A stretch of 10,913 nt of DNA from an uncultured Anaerococcus sp. (GTDB lineage Bacteria > Bacillota > Clostridia > Tissierellales > Peptoniphilaceae). Location: NCBI GenBank assembly GCA_902465755.1, contig CABQOK010000026.1, positions 1 to 10,913 on the forward strand, written 5' to 3'. Below are positions 1 to 6,612 of this stretch, one piece after another; position 1 is the stretch's first letter; every line of letters begins with the position of its first letter. The notes under the pieces are model-generated. The model saw only the letters and a list, made by a program, of their open reading frames with translations. It had not been told where the DNA came from and ran no database searches. Made by a program: the position numbers and the translations under genes.

Positions 1-20
1 AAAAATAGAAGGAGAGATTT

Positions 21-1340
21 ATGAATTCCATTACATTTAAAAATGGAGTGCACATGGAGGAGTATAAGGAGCTTACTGAAAACAGTGAACTTCATATGGC
101 AAGTATTCCTAAACTTGTAACAATTCCTCTTATCCAACATATAGGTGCACCTAGCAAATGTCTTGTAGCAAAAAAAGACGAAGTTAGTGTAGGTCAGCTT
201 ATAGGAGAAGCTGTCGGAAATTTCTCTGCAAATATCCACTCATCTGTAGCAGGAGTGGTAAAGGACATTATCGATTTACAAACTGCCTCAGGCAAAAACG
301 CCAAGGCAGTCGTAATTGATACCGAAGGTTTCGACCAAGATAAAGAATACATAGAAAAAGATAATGTCGATCTTAATGCAGAAGAAATCGTAGCAAAGAT
401 CAAGGAAGCTGGAATAGTAGGTATGGGTGGAGCAGCCTTTCCTGCTCACATAAAATATTTGCCAGCCAAGCCAGTAGATACAGTAATAGTAAATGGGGCA
501 GAGTGCGAACCATATATTACTTGTGATGATTATCTAATGAAAAACAGGCCAGAAAGAATACTTAAGGCTTTGACCCAAGCGATGAAGGCAGTAGCCGCCC
601 AAAAAGGAATTATCGCTATAGAAGATAACAAGCCAAAGGCATTCGATACCATGGTAAGTGCCTTAGAAAAATTCGCTAAGGAAAATTCATCATTTAATAT
701 TGAAATCAAGAAACTTCAAACAAAATATCCCCAAGGTGACGAGAAAAGAATCATAGATGTTTGTCTAAATCGTCAAGTTCCAAGCGGCGGGCTTCCAATG
801 GACGTTGGAGCTATAGTATCAAACGTTTCAACAATGAATGCAATATACGAAGCAATCTATATGGATAAGCCACTTTACGAAAGAATCGTTACAGTAACAG
901 GTAAGTCTGTAAAAAACCCAACAAACATGCTAGTTCGTTGCGGAACAGAATTTGGCTATCTCATAGAAGAAGCAGGTGGAGCAGATGACATTGCTAAGCT
1001 TGTAAATGGTGGTCCAATGTGTGGTATTGCTCAACCAGACCTAACAAGACCAATCGAGAAAGCAAGTAACTGTGTCCTAGTCCTTGCTAGTGATGAAGCT
1101 CAGCCACTTGAAGTAAGCCCTTGTATTAGATGCGGTAGATGTGTTGATGTGTGTCCAGTTTACTTACTTCCACTCTACATCCACAAGTTCTCCTTAGAAG
1201 AGAGATTCGAAAAGGCCCAAGAGCTTAATATCATGGATTGTATAGAGTGTGGATCTTGTTCATTCGTTTGTCCATCAAACAGACCTCTAGTAGAAGCTAT
1301 CAAGTTTGGTAAGAGACAAATCAGACAAGCAGGTAAATAG
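21..1340 (+). CDS. rnfC: RnfC, electron-transport complex subunit C
   Basis: Peripheral cytoplasmic subunit of the Rnf complex, expected to carry FMN and Fe-S clusters and to be the site of NAD+/NADH exchange. The 439 residues match the compact RnfC of Gram-positives, without the long repeat tail of enterobacterial RsxC. The N-terminus has the family's opening (TFKNGVH, then EYKELTE) and a lipoyl-like SANIHSSVAG stretch. A glycine-rich GMGGAAFPAH at residues 134-143 and NGAECEPY at 158-165 resemble the NuoF-type FMN/NADH site. Two full [4Fe-4S] motifs follow: C368-x2-C371-x2-C374-x3-C378-P and C407-x2-C410-x2-C413-x3-C417-P. The ATG is preceded by a good GAAGGAGAG site at 9-17. It is the first of six rnf genes in the order CDGEAB. 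The operon promoter lies upstream of the window. Confidence 0.97.
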   Translation: MNSITFKNGVHMEEYKELTENSELHMASIPKLVTIPLIQHIGAPSKCLVAKKDEVSVGQLIGEAVGNFSANIHSSVAGVVKDIIDLQTASGKNAKAVVIDTEGFDQDKEYIEKDNVDLNAEEIVAKIKEAGIVGMGGAAFPAHIKYLPAKPVDTVIVNGAECEPYITCDDYLMKNRPERILKALTQAMKAVAAQKGIIAIEDNKPKAFDTMVSALEKFAKENSSFNIEIKKLQTKYPQGDEKRIIDVCLNRQVPSGGLPMDVGAIVSNVSTMNAIYEAIYMDKPLYERIVTVTGKSVKNPTNMLVRCGTEFGYLIEEAGGADDIAKLVNGGPMCGIAQPDLTRPIEKASNCVLVLASDEAQPLEVSPCIRCGRCVDVCPVYLLPLYIHKFSLEERFEKAQELNIMDCIECGSCSFVCPSNRPLVEAIKFGKRQIRQAGK

Positions 1341-1349
1341 GAGGAGAAT

Positions 1350-2327
1350 ATGGAAAATACAAAACAACTATTGGTAACAGCTTCTCCTCATGTTAGAAGC
1401 AATCGTACAGTTAAGAAGGATATGCTAGATGTAATCATAGCACTAATACCAGCAGGGCTAGCCTCAGTATATTACTTTGGCTACAGAGCCTTAATACTTA
1501 TCCTAGCGTCTGTATTAACTTGCGTGTTATCAGAATATATATTTAACAAAGCAACAAAGAGAGAACAATCAATCAAAGACTTATCAGCAGTAGTAACAGG
1601 AATACTACTTGCCTACAACGTTCCATTTACCTTACCAGTATGGCAAATGGTAATCGGAGCTATGTTTGCGATCATAGTGGCTAAGATGTTCTTTGGTGGA
1701 ATCGGACAAAACATTGTAAACCCTGCACTTGCAGCAAGAGCGTTCCTTATGGCTTCATGGTCAGAAACAATGACAAGCTTTGTACCACCACAAAGAGTAG
1801 CTACCCTTAAGACAGTAAAAGATGTATCAATGGTATCAGGAGCAACTCCTCTATCAGATCCAGCAAGCTTTAGCACAATGGATCTTTTCCTCGGAAATAT
1901 CCCAGGATGTTTAGGAGAAGTATCAGCCCTTGCAATCTTAATCGGTGCATGCTATCTAATAGTAAGAAAGGTAATTCACGTTAGAATTCCACTAACATAC
2001 ATAGTTACAGCTACAGTTTTATTAGGAATATTTGGAGCTGATGGCTTTGCTGCTTCTCTAAGAAATATCCTATCAGGTGGTATGTTACTAGGTGCTTTCT
2101 TTATGGCAACAGACTATACAACAACACCAATGACAATCAAAGGTCAATATGTCTTTGCTATAGGAGCAGGAATCCTTACAGCTATAATAAGAGTTTGGGG
2201 TGGATATCCAGAAGGTGTATCATACTCAATTCTTCTTATGAACCTAGTAGTTCCTATAATTGAAGCTCACACAAGAGCTAAGACTTTTGGTAAAGTTGAG
2301 GCAAAGAAAGGAAAAGAAAATGAATAA
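1350..2327 (+). CDS. rnfD: RnfD, membrane subunit with covalent FMN
   Basis: Polytopic membrane subunit of the NqrB/RnfD family, which in studied relatives carries FMN linked through phosphate to a threonine and takes part in ion translocation. The 325 residues show the family opening (SPHVRSN near residues 12-18), about nine or ten hydrophobic segments, and the conserved GGIGQNIVNPALAARAF stretch near 116-132. The attachment motif SGATPL lies at residues 163-168, so Thr166 is the predicted flavin site. The residue three before Ser163 is Ser160, where the ApbE recognition motif as I recall it has Asp. The start has a strong GGAGGAG site at 1340-1346, overlapping the rnfC stop. Its last 8 bases overlap rnfG, which suggests translational coupling. 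Confidence 0.96.
   Translation: MENTKQLLVTASPHVRSNRTVKKDMLDVIIALIPAGLASVYYFGYRALILILASVLTCVLSEYIFNKATKREQSIKDLSAVVTGILLAYNVPFTLPVWQMVIGAMFAIIVAKMFFGGIGQNIVNPALAARAFLMASWSETMTSFVPPQRVATLKTVKDVSMVSGATPLSDPASFSTMDLFLGNIPGCLGEVSALAILIGACYLIVRKVIHVRIPLTYIVTATVLLGIFGADGFAASLRNILSGGMLLGAFFMATDYTTTPMTIKGQYVFAIGAGILTAIIRVWGGYPEGVSYSILLMNLVVPIIEAHTRAKTFGKVEAKKGKENE
2307..2312 (+). promoter_or_regulatory. Ribosome binding site fixing the rnfG start
   Basis: AAAGGA lies 7 bases before the ATG at 2320. It supports that start over the in-frame ATG at 2260, which would add 20 charged residues in front of the membrane anchor and lie deep inside rnfD. Confidence 0.75.
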
Positions 2328-2865
2328 TAGTTTAAAATTAGGTCTAAAATTATTCTTGATTACATCAGTTACCGCCTTTGCCCTAGCGCTAACAAACAAC
2401 GCTACAGCTCCAATCATAGAAGCTAAGGCCCAAGAAAAACTTCAAGAATCCCTATCAGTTGTACTACCTGCTGACTCTTATGAGGAAGTAGAAGTAGATG
2501 GCAGTCCAGAAACTCTTGAGAAAATCTACAAGGCAACTGGAGCTGACGGAGATGGATATGTATTCCAAATCCTATCACCAGGTGGATATGGTGGAGATAT
2601 AGAATTTCTAGTAGGATGTGACAAAGATCACAATATCACAGGATTTGCTCCATTAAACCACGCAGAATCTGCAGGATTCGGTAAACAAATGGAAGAAGAC
2701 TTCTTCAAGGAAGGAATGATAGGAGTAAACATGGATGGTGAAGTAAAAGCTTCTGAGTCCGGCGGAGAAAATGAGATCGTAGGCATCTCTGGTGCGACAA
2801 TATCTACAGGAACAATCCTAAGAGGTATCAATGACGCAGCAAGTGTCCTAGGTGAACTTGATTAG
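2320..2865 (+). CDS. rnfG: RnfG, FMN-binding subunit
   Basis: Membrane-anchored, mostly extracytoplasmic subunit that carries covalent FMN in known Rnf and Nqr complexes. The protein is 181 residues with one N-terminal membrane segment at about 7-26, followed by an FMN_bind domain. The flavinylation motif SGATIST begins at Ser157, making Thr160 the predicted attachment site; an ApbE-type flavin transferase is needed but not encoded here. The preceding residues are E152-I-V-G-I156, so the usual Asp three before the Ser is Val154. GFAPLNHAESAGFG in the middle is a typical family stretch. The start at 2320 overlaps the end of rnfD by 8 bases and has its own AAAGGA site. A longer reading from 2260 is open but lacks support. 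Confidence 0.95.
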   Translation: MNNSLKLGLKLFLITSVTAFALALTNNATAPIIEAKAQEKLQESLSVVLPADSYEEVEVDGSPETLEKIYKATGADGDGYVFQILSPGGYGGDIEFLVGCDKDHNITGFAPLNHAESAGFGKQMEEDFFKEGMIGVNMDGEVKASESGGENEIVGISGATISTGTILRGINDAASVLGELD

Positions 2866-2869
2866 GAGA
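2864..2869 (+). promoter_or_regulatory. Ribosome binding site of rnfE
   Basis: AGGAGA ends 4 bases before the rnfE ATG and overlaps the rnfG stop codon. The surrounding 15 bases (2863-2877) are identical to those around the rnfA start (3524-3538). Confidence 0.8.
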
Positions 2870-2873
2870 TATT

Positions 2874-3521
2874 ATGGAAAATCAAATTGATAGACCAATA
2901 GAGAATAAAAAAGAAAAGAAAGCTCCTAAAGAAAATTTAGGAAAAGTCTTTATCGAAGGAATATTTGCTAATAACCCAGTTTTCGTTCAAACGGTAGGTA
3001 TGTGTTCAGTTCTTGCCATATCTTCTTCCTTGACCAATGCTATAGGAATGGGAATATCAGTAATATTCGTAGTAGTAATGAGTAACTTGGTAATATCTTT
3101 ACTAAGAAATTTCATTTCAGATGAAATAAGAATCCCTGCCTTTATCGTAATTATCGCAGGCTTCGTAACAATGGTACAAATGGCAATCAAGGCATACTTG
3201 CCAGCCCTAGATGAATCCTTGGGTATCTTTATTCCACTAATAGTAGTAAACTGCTTGATTCTTGCTCGTGCTGAAGGTTTTGCTTCAAGTCACGGACCAG
3301 TAGCATCAATAGTAGATGGACTTGGCCAAGGACTAGGTTACACATTTGCAATTTCCCTTCTAGCTTTCTTTAGAGAGCTTCTAGGAGCAGGATCACTTTT
3401 CGGAGCTCAAATAATTCCGGAAGCATACACAATCGGATTCTTACAACAACCAGCATCATCATTTATAGTTCTTGGTATGTTAGTTGCAGCATTTAATGCT
3501 ATTTCAAAGAAGAGAAAATAA
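2874..3521 (+). CDS. rnfE: RnfE, membrane subunit of the NqrD/RnfE family
   Basis: One of two homologous membrane subunits (RnfA and RnfE) that lie in opposite orientation in the membrane. In solved Rnf/Nqr structures they share an intramembrane [2Fe-2S] cluster between them. The 215 residues start with a charged cytoplasmic tail of about 22 residues rich in Lys and Glu, followed by six hydrophobic segments. The expected cluster cysteines are present: Cys44 in GMCSVLA and Cys127 in VVNCLIL. EGFASSHGP and FFRELLGAGSLFG are characteristic of the family. The gene begins 8 bases after rnfG with an AGGAGA site. Confidence 0.96.
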   Translation: MENQIDRPIENKKEKKAPKENLGKVFIEGIFANNPVFVQTVGMCSVLAISSSLTNAIGMGISVIFVVVMSNLVISLLRNFISDEIRIPAFIVIIAGFVTMVQMAIKAYLPALDESLGIFIPLIVVNCLILARAEGFASSHGPVASIVDGLGQGLGYTFAISLLAFFRELLGAGSLFGAQIIPEAYTIGFLQQPASSFIVLGMLVAAFNAISKKRK

Positions 3522-3524
3522 GAT

Positions 3525-3530
3525 AGGAGA
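3525..3530 (+). promoter_or_regulatory. Ribosome binding site fixing the rnfA start
   Basis: AGGAGA ends 4 bases before the ATG at 3535. It supports that start over the in-frame ATG at 3484, which lies inside rnfE and would add 17 residues not seen in RnfA proteins. Confidence 0.8.
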
Positions 3531-3534
3531 TATT

Positions 3535-4110
3535 ATGGGAAATTTATTTTCAATAATTATTGCAACTATTTTCGTAAGTAACTATGTACTCGGTCAATTC
3601 TTAGGTATATGTCCTGCCCTTGGTGTAACAAGCAAGGTAGAGACAGCAAGAGGTATGGGAATGGCAGTTATATTTGTTATAACCCTTGCTTCAATTATCA
3701 CTTGGATAATCCAATATTACATACTAGATCCATTAAATATCGGATTCTTACAAACAGTTGTATTTATATTAGTAATCGCATCATTAGTACAATCAGTAGA
3801 AACAGTAATGAAAAAATCTATGCCAGCCCTATACGGTGCTTTGGGAGTCTTCCTTCCACTAATCACAACAAACTGTGTGGTTTTAGGTGTAGCAATCAAG
3901 GCAATCGATTCATCTTATACTCTAGTAGAAACAATAGTTTATGCCCTAGCAGCAGCTGTTGGTTTTACAATTGCTATTACAATCTTAGCTTACATTAGAG
4001 AAAGAATCGAATACAACTCATTACCAGAAACCTTTAAGGGCGTTCCAATAACCCTAGTAACACTAGGACTTATGGCTATCGCCTTTATGGGCTTTGCAGG
4101 ATTAGCATAG
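3535..4110 (+). CDS. rnfA: RnfA, membrane subunit of the NqrE/RnfA family
   Basis: Partner and paralogue of RnfE, forming the core of the Rnf membrane part. At 191 residues it has the usual family length. Six hydrophobic segments are visible, and both cluster cysteines are in place: Cys26 in LGICPALG and Cys114 in TTNCVVLG. These pair with Cys44 and Cys127 of RnfE to hold the shared intramembrane [2Fe-2S] cluster known from solved structures. ILAYIRERIE near residues 147-156 and the closing GLMAIAFMGFAGL are typical. It starts 13 bases after rnfE and ends 9 bases before rnfB. Confidence 0.97.
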   Translation: MGNLFSIIIATIFVSNYVLGQFLGICPALGVTSKVETARGMGMAVIFVITLASIITWIIQYYILDPLNIGFLQTVVFILVIASLVQSVETVMKKSMPALYGALGVFLPLITTNCVVLGVAIKAIDSSYTLVETIVYALAAAVGFTIAITILAYIRERIEYNSLPETFKGVPITLVTLGLMAIAFMGFAGLA

Positions 4111-4119
4111 GAGGGGGCA

Positions 4120-4923
4120 ATGTTAGAAACTATAATAATTCCAATAGCAGTACTCGCTATCCTAGGTTTCGTCTTTGCTGTTGCCCTTGGTGTAGTAAGT
4201 GAGAAATTCCACGTAGAAAAATCTGTCAAAGAACAAGAAGTAAGAAATGCCCTACCAGGTGCCAACTGTGGTGCTTGTGGATTCCCAGGATGTGATGGAC
4301 TCGCAGCAGCTATTGCAAAGGGTGAAGCTCCAGTAGATGCTTGTGCTATAGGAGGTGCGGCTACAACAGAAGCTGTAGCAGAAGCGATGGGAGTAGAAGC
4401 TGCTGGAGGATCTGATAGAAAAGTTGCAGTAGTAAAATGTGACGGAACATGTGAAGCGGCAAAGGACCTTTTCGAATATTCAGGAATTGAGGATTGTAGA
4501 GCACAAATAGCACTTTTCGGTGGCAAGAAAGCTTGTAACTATGGTTGTGTAGGATGTGGTTCATGCGAGAAAGTATGTCCATTCGATGCAATTCACGTAA
4601 AAGACGGAGTTGCTCTTGTAGATAGAGATAAGTGTGTCGCTTGTGGTAAATGTGTAGCTACCTGTCCTAAAAATATCATTACACTAGTTCCATTTAGCCA
4701 AAAACAAGTTGTACTTTGCTCAAGTCATGACAAGGGCAAGGATGCAAGAAACAATTGTAAAAACTCTTGTATCGGATGTACAATCTGTGCTAAGACCTAT
4801 CCAGAAGCATTCAAGATGGATAATTTCCTTTCAGTAGAAGAGATTGGAAATGACTTCGATCCTGAGCTTCTAAAACAAGCAGCAGATAAATGTCCGAACA
4901 AATGTATAGAAGTTTTTGAATAG
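4120..4923 (+). CDS. rnfB: RnfB, ferredoxin-type subunit with a single-cluster C-terminal module
   Basis: Subunit expected to accept electrons from reduced ferredoxin. Residues 1-24 form a membrane anchor. C50-x2-C53-x4-C58 with C75 is the Rnf-type Fe-S domain. Further conserved cysteines are C107, C111, C126 and C139. A full two-cluster ferredoxin domain follows: C143/146/149/153 and C172/175/178/182. The C-terminal module (213-267) is unusual. Its first motif is C217-x2-C220-x2-C223-x3-Y227, with Tyr in place of the fourth Cys, and the second motif keeps only the last Cys, C258-P. This leaves four ligands for one [4Fe-4S] cluster. PEAFKMD followed by a long linker to DKCPNKCI resembles single-cluster ferredoxins. 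A strong AGGAGGGGG site precedes the ATG, and the gene ends at the operon terminator. Confidence 0.96.
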   Translation: MLETIIIPIAVLAILGFVFAVALGVVSEKFHVEKSVKEQEVRNALPGANCGACGFPGCDGLAAAIAKGEAPVDACAIGGAATTEAVAEAMGVEAAGGSDRKVAVVKCDGTCEAAKDLFEYSGIEDCRAQIALFGGKKACNYGCVGCGSCEKVCPFDAIHVKDGVALVDRDKCVACGKCVATCPKNIITLVPFSQKQVVLCSSHDKGKDARNNCKNSCIGCTICAKTYPEAFKMDNFLSVEEIGNDFDPELLKQAADKCPNKCIEVFE

Positions 4924-4929
4924 AATTTG

Positions 4930-4956
4930 CAGCGCGAGAAATTGCGCTGTTTTCTT
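4930..4956 (+). terminator. Intrinsic terminator of the rnf operon
   Basis: A perfect 6-bp GC-rich stem (CAGCGC at 4930-4935, GCGCTG at 4944-4949) closes an 8-base loop and is followed by TTTTCTT. It begins 6 bases after the rnfB stop. The reverse strand has no good T-run, so it should act only on + strand transcripts. Confidence 0.88.
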
Positions 4957-4966
4957 ATGCCCAAAA

Positions 4967-4996
4967 TTGACAATCTCCCAATAAAAATGATAAACT
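4967..4996 (+). promoter_or_regulatory. Sigma-A-type promoter for the downstream operon
   Basis: A perfect TTGACA -35 box at 4967-4972 is followed after 18 bases by TAAACT at 4991-4996 (four of six matches to TATAAT). A TG at 4988-4989 forms an extended -10 element. It lies between the rnf terminator and the next gene, as expected for a new transcription unit. Predicted transcription would start near 5003, leaving only about 11 bases before the ATG at 5014. Confidence 0.72.
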
Positions 4997-5013
4997 AGTT
5001 CTTGAGGTGTAAA

Positions 5014-5406
5014 ATGAAAATAAAAAAAGGAGATATCTATGTTATAGGATTTCTCTTGATTTTTTCTTTGGCTTTTGCCTTTGCTATTTCCAAGATTACC
5101 TCGAAAGAGAGAGGAAATATATTAGTTATTGAGCAAGATTCCAAAGTTATCAAGGAAGTTCCTCTAGATAAGGACGATGAGTTCAGGATCGAATATGGGG
5201 GACATTTTAACATAGTTAAGATAAAAGACGGTAAGGCCTATGTGTCAGATGCTGATTGTAACGATCAGATTTGTGTTCATATGGCCCCAATTCATGATGT
5301 AGGAGAGACTATTATTTGCCTACCTCATAGGTTATTTATGGAAGTTTATTCTACTGATGATACTAACAATAGTAGAGATGATAAGATAGATAAGGTGGTT
5401 AGATGA
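5014..5406 (+). CDS. NusG domain II-containing membrane-anchored protein (EetA-like)
   Basis: Small protein of 130 residues with one N-terminal membrane segment (about 8-27) and a predicted extracytoplasmic domain. The domain matches the NusG domain II family (PF07009): V77-S-D-A-D-C82, then N-D-Q-I-C87, and the closing signature C102-L-P-H105. Despite the family name it is not the transcription factor NusG, since it is membrane-anchored and lacks the NGN domain. Its exact function is not established. Relatives are often next to Gx-transporter and flavin-transfer genes; as I recall, EetA of the Listeria and Lactiplantibacillus extracellular electron transfer loci is annotated this way. The ATG at 5014 is chosen because GAGGTG (5004-5009) precedes it. 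An in-frame TTG at 5002 overlaps that site and is unlikely. Confidence 0.85.
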   Translation: MKIKKGDIYVIGFLLIFSLAFAFAISKITSKERGNILVIEQDSKVIKEVPLDKDDEFRIEYGGHFNIVKIKDGKAYVSDADCNDQICVHMAPIHDVGETIICLPHRLFMEVYSTDDTNNSRDDKIDKVVR

Positions 5407-5936
5407 ATAAAGATATAAGAAAAATAACGACTATGGCTCTACTTGTCGCCATGGCTCTAGCGATTTCTTTAGTTGAACATTTTATTCCCCTACCTATTCC
5501 AATTCCAGGTGCAAAACTTGGACTTTCAAATATAATATTACTAGTAAGCTTGTACTTTTATGGACTTAGGGCAGCTCTTTTGATTGGAGTACTTAAATCA
5601 TTCCTTTTGGTTTTGGCAACAGGTATGGTTAGCTCCTTCTTTTTTTCAGTAGCTGGGGCGATTCTTGCAAGTGTTGCCATGAGTGTCTCTATGAGATATC
5701 TAGATAGGAGCCTAAGCTTTATAGGAGTGAGTGAAATCGGAGCTTTCTTCCACAACTTTGGCCAAGTTCTGGTTTCTGCTATAGTTATGGAAAATATCAA
5801 GATGTATTATTATTTCCCACTTTTAGTTTTTATTGGGACTTTTAGTGGATTTTTTGTAGGTCTTAGTTCAAATTATCTTATAAAGCATATGGAAAAGATT
5901 GGGTTTAGGAGAAATGAAAGAGACAAAAAGTTTTAA
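5403..5936 (+). CDS. Gx transporter family membrane protein (EetB-like)
   Basis: Integral membrane protein of 177 residues in the family once labelled heptaprenyl diphosphate synthase component I (PF07456). Visible signatures are PIPIPGAKLGLSNI (31-44) near the N-terminus and GAFFHNFGQ (113-121). About five hydrophobic segments are present and the C-terminal tail is strongly basic. It resembles the substrate-binding membrane components of vitamin-type transporters, but its substrate is not established. The ATG overlaps the TGA of the preceding gene (ATGA, 5403-5406), so the two are very likely translationally coupled and work together. The last 23 bases overlap radC. No polyprenyl synthase catalytic subunit is nearby, which argues against the old name. 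Confidence 0.88.
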   Translation: MNKDIRKITTMALLVAMALAISLVEHFIPLPIPIPGAKLGLSNIILLVSLYFYGLRAALLIGVLKSFLLVLATGMVSSFFFSVAGAILASVAMSVSMRYLDRSLSFIGVSEIGAFFHNFGQVLVSAIVMENIKMYYYFPLLVFIGTFSGFFVGLSSNYLIKHMEKIGFRRNERDKKF

Positions 5937-6600
5937 AGACTTAGAAGAATACAATAAGCCAAGAGAAAAGCTCATCAGAGAAGGCTTTGACTCGCTGACT
6001 GATTATGAGCTTTTGGCAATAATTTTATCTACTGGTACCAAGGATAAGAATGTAATCGACTTATCTAAGGAGATTCTTGATATTTTTTCCTATGAAGAAC
6101 TTCTAGAAATCGAAGTAAATGAACTTATAGGTATCAGAGGGATCAAGGAAGCAAAAGCCACTAGGCTAGTAGCTGGCCTCCAGTTAGGCAAAAGAATTAA
6201 TGAGCGAGTCTTAGATAAGAAGATAGAAAAGATTACATCCAGTAAGGATGTCTATGATATCATGAGTCCCAGACTTTCTAACCTAAAGAAGGAACATTTC
6301 TATGCAATTTTACTTGATAGCAAAAATGTTATCATAGCCAAGGAAGTAATTTCCATAGGAGATCTAAGTTCGACTGTAGTAAACCCAAGGGAAGTCTTTA
6401 AGCCTGCTATCAAAAAGAGTGCTAAGTCAATGATTTTAGTCCACAACCACCCTAGCGGCAATCCAAAGCCTTCGACTGAGGATTTCTTGATCACAGATAG
6501 GCTGGTAGAAGCTGGGGATATTTTGGATATCAGGGTCCTAGACCATATAGTTATAGGAAATAGTAGTTATTATAGTTTTAAAAAAGAAGGGAATTTGTAA
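5914..6600 (+). CDS. radC: RadC family JAMM/MPN+ protein
   Basis: The 228-residue protein has the RadC layout: an N-terminal KPREKLIREG segment (15-24), a helix-hairpin-helix LIGIRGIKEAKATRL at 71-85, and a C-terminal JAMM metal-binding domain. The metal motif is complete: E144 in KEVIS, H177-N-H179-P-S-G and D190 in PSTED. Family members are named for a DNA-repair role that has since been questioned, so the true activity is uncertain. The start at ATG 5914 overlaps the upstream gene by 23 bases, and its AGGAG (5907-5911) sits only 2 bases away, closer than usual. An in-frame TTG at 5899 is the only other candidate and adds five residues. RadC directly before mreBCD is also seen in Bacillus. 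Confidence 0.93.
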   Translation: MKETKSFKDLEEYNKPREKLIREGFDSLTDYELLAIILSTGTKDKNVIDLSKEILDIFSYEELLEIEVNELIGIRGIKEAKATRLVAGLQLGKRINERVLDKKIEKITSSKDVYDIMSPRLSNLKKEHFYAILLDSKNVIIAKEVISIGDLSSTVVNPREVFKPAIKKSAKSMILVHNHPSGNPKPSTEDFLITDRLVEAGDILDIRVLDHIVIGNSSYYSFKKEGNL

Positions 6601-6612
6601 GAGGTATAGATT

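Noticed and set aside
2260..2319. Upstream extension of rnfG to an ATG at 2260
   Set aside because: It would add 20 charged residues before the membrane anchor and lies inside rnfD. The ATG at 2320 has its own ribosome site and gives the normal family length.
3432..3753. A 15-base direct repeat, ATCGGATTCTTACAA, in rnfE (3432-3446) and rnfA (3739-3753)
   Set aside because: Both copies encode IGFLQ, but at non-equivalent positions of the two proteins (near residue 187 in RnfE and 69 in RnfA). It is most likely chance sharing of preferred codons.
3609..3998. A 129-residue open frame on the + strand inside rnfA
   Set aside because: It is wholly contained in rnfA in another frame, has no ribosome site, and its Cys/Asn/Tyr-rich composition is typical of an out-of-frame reading.
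3990..4526. A 178-residue open frame on the - strand across rnfA and rnfB
   Set aside because: It is antisense to two clearly recognised genes, its product is rich in Ala, Ser and Pro with no family features, and it lies opposite the highly conserved RnfB cysteine region.
5002..5013. TTG start for the NusG domain II protein
   Set aside because: The TTG overlaps the GAGGTG ribosome site of the ATG at 5014 and would sit upstream of or at the predicted transcript start.
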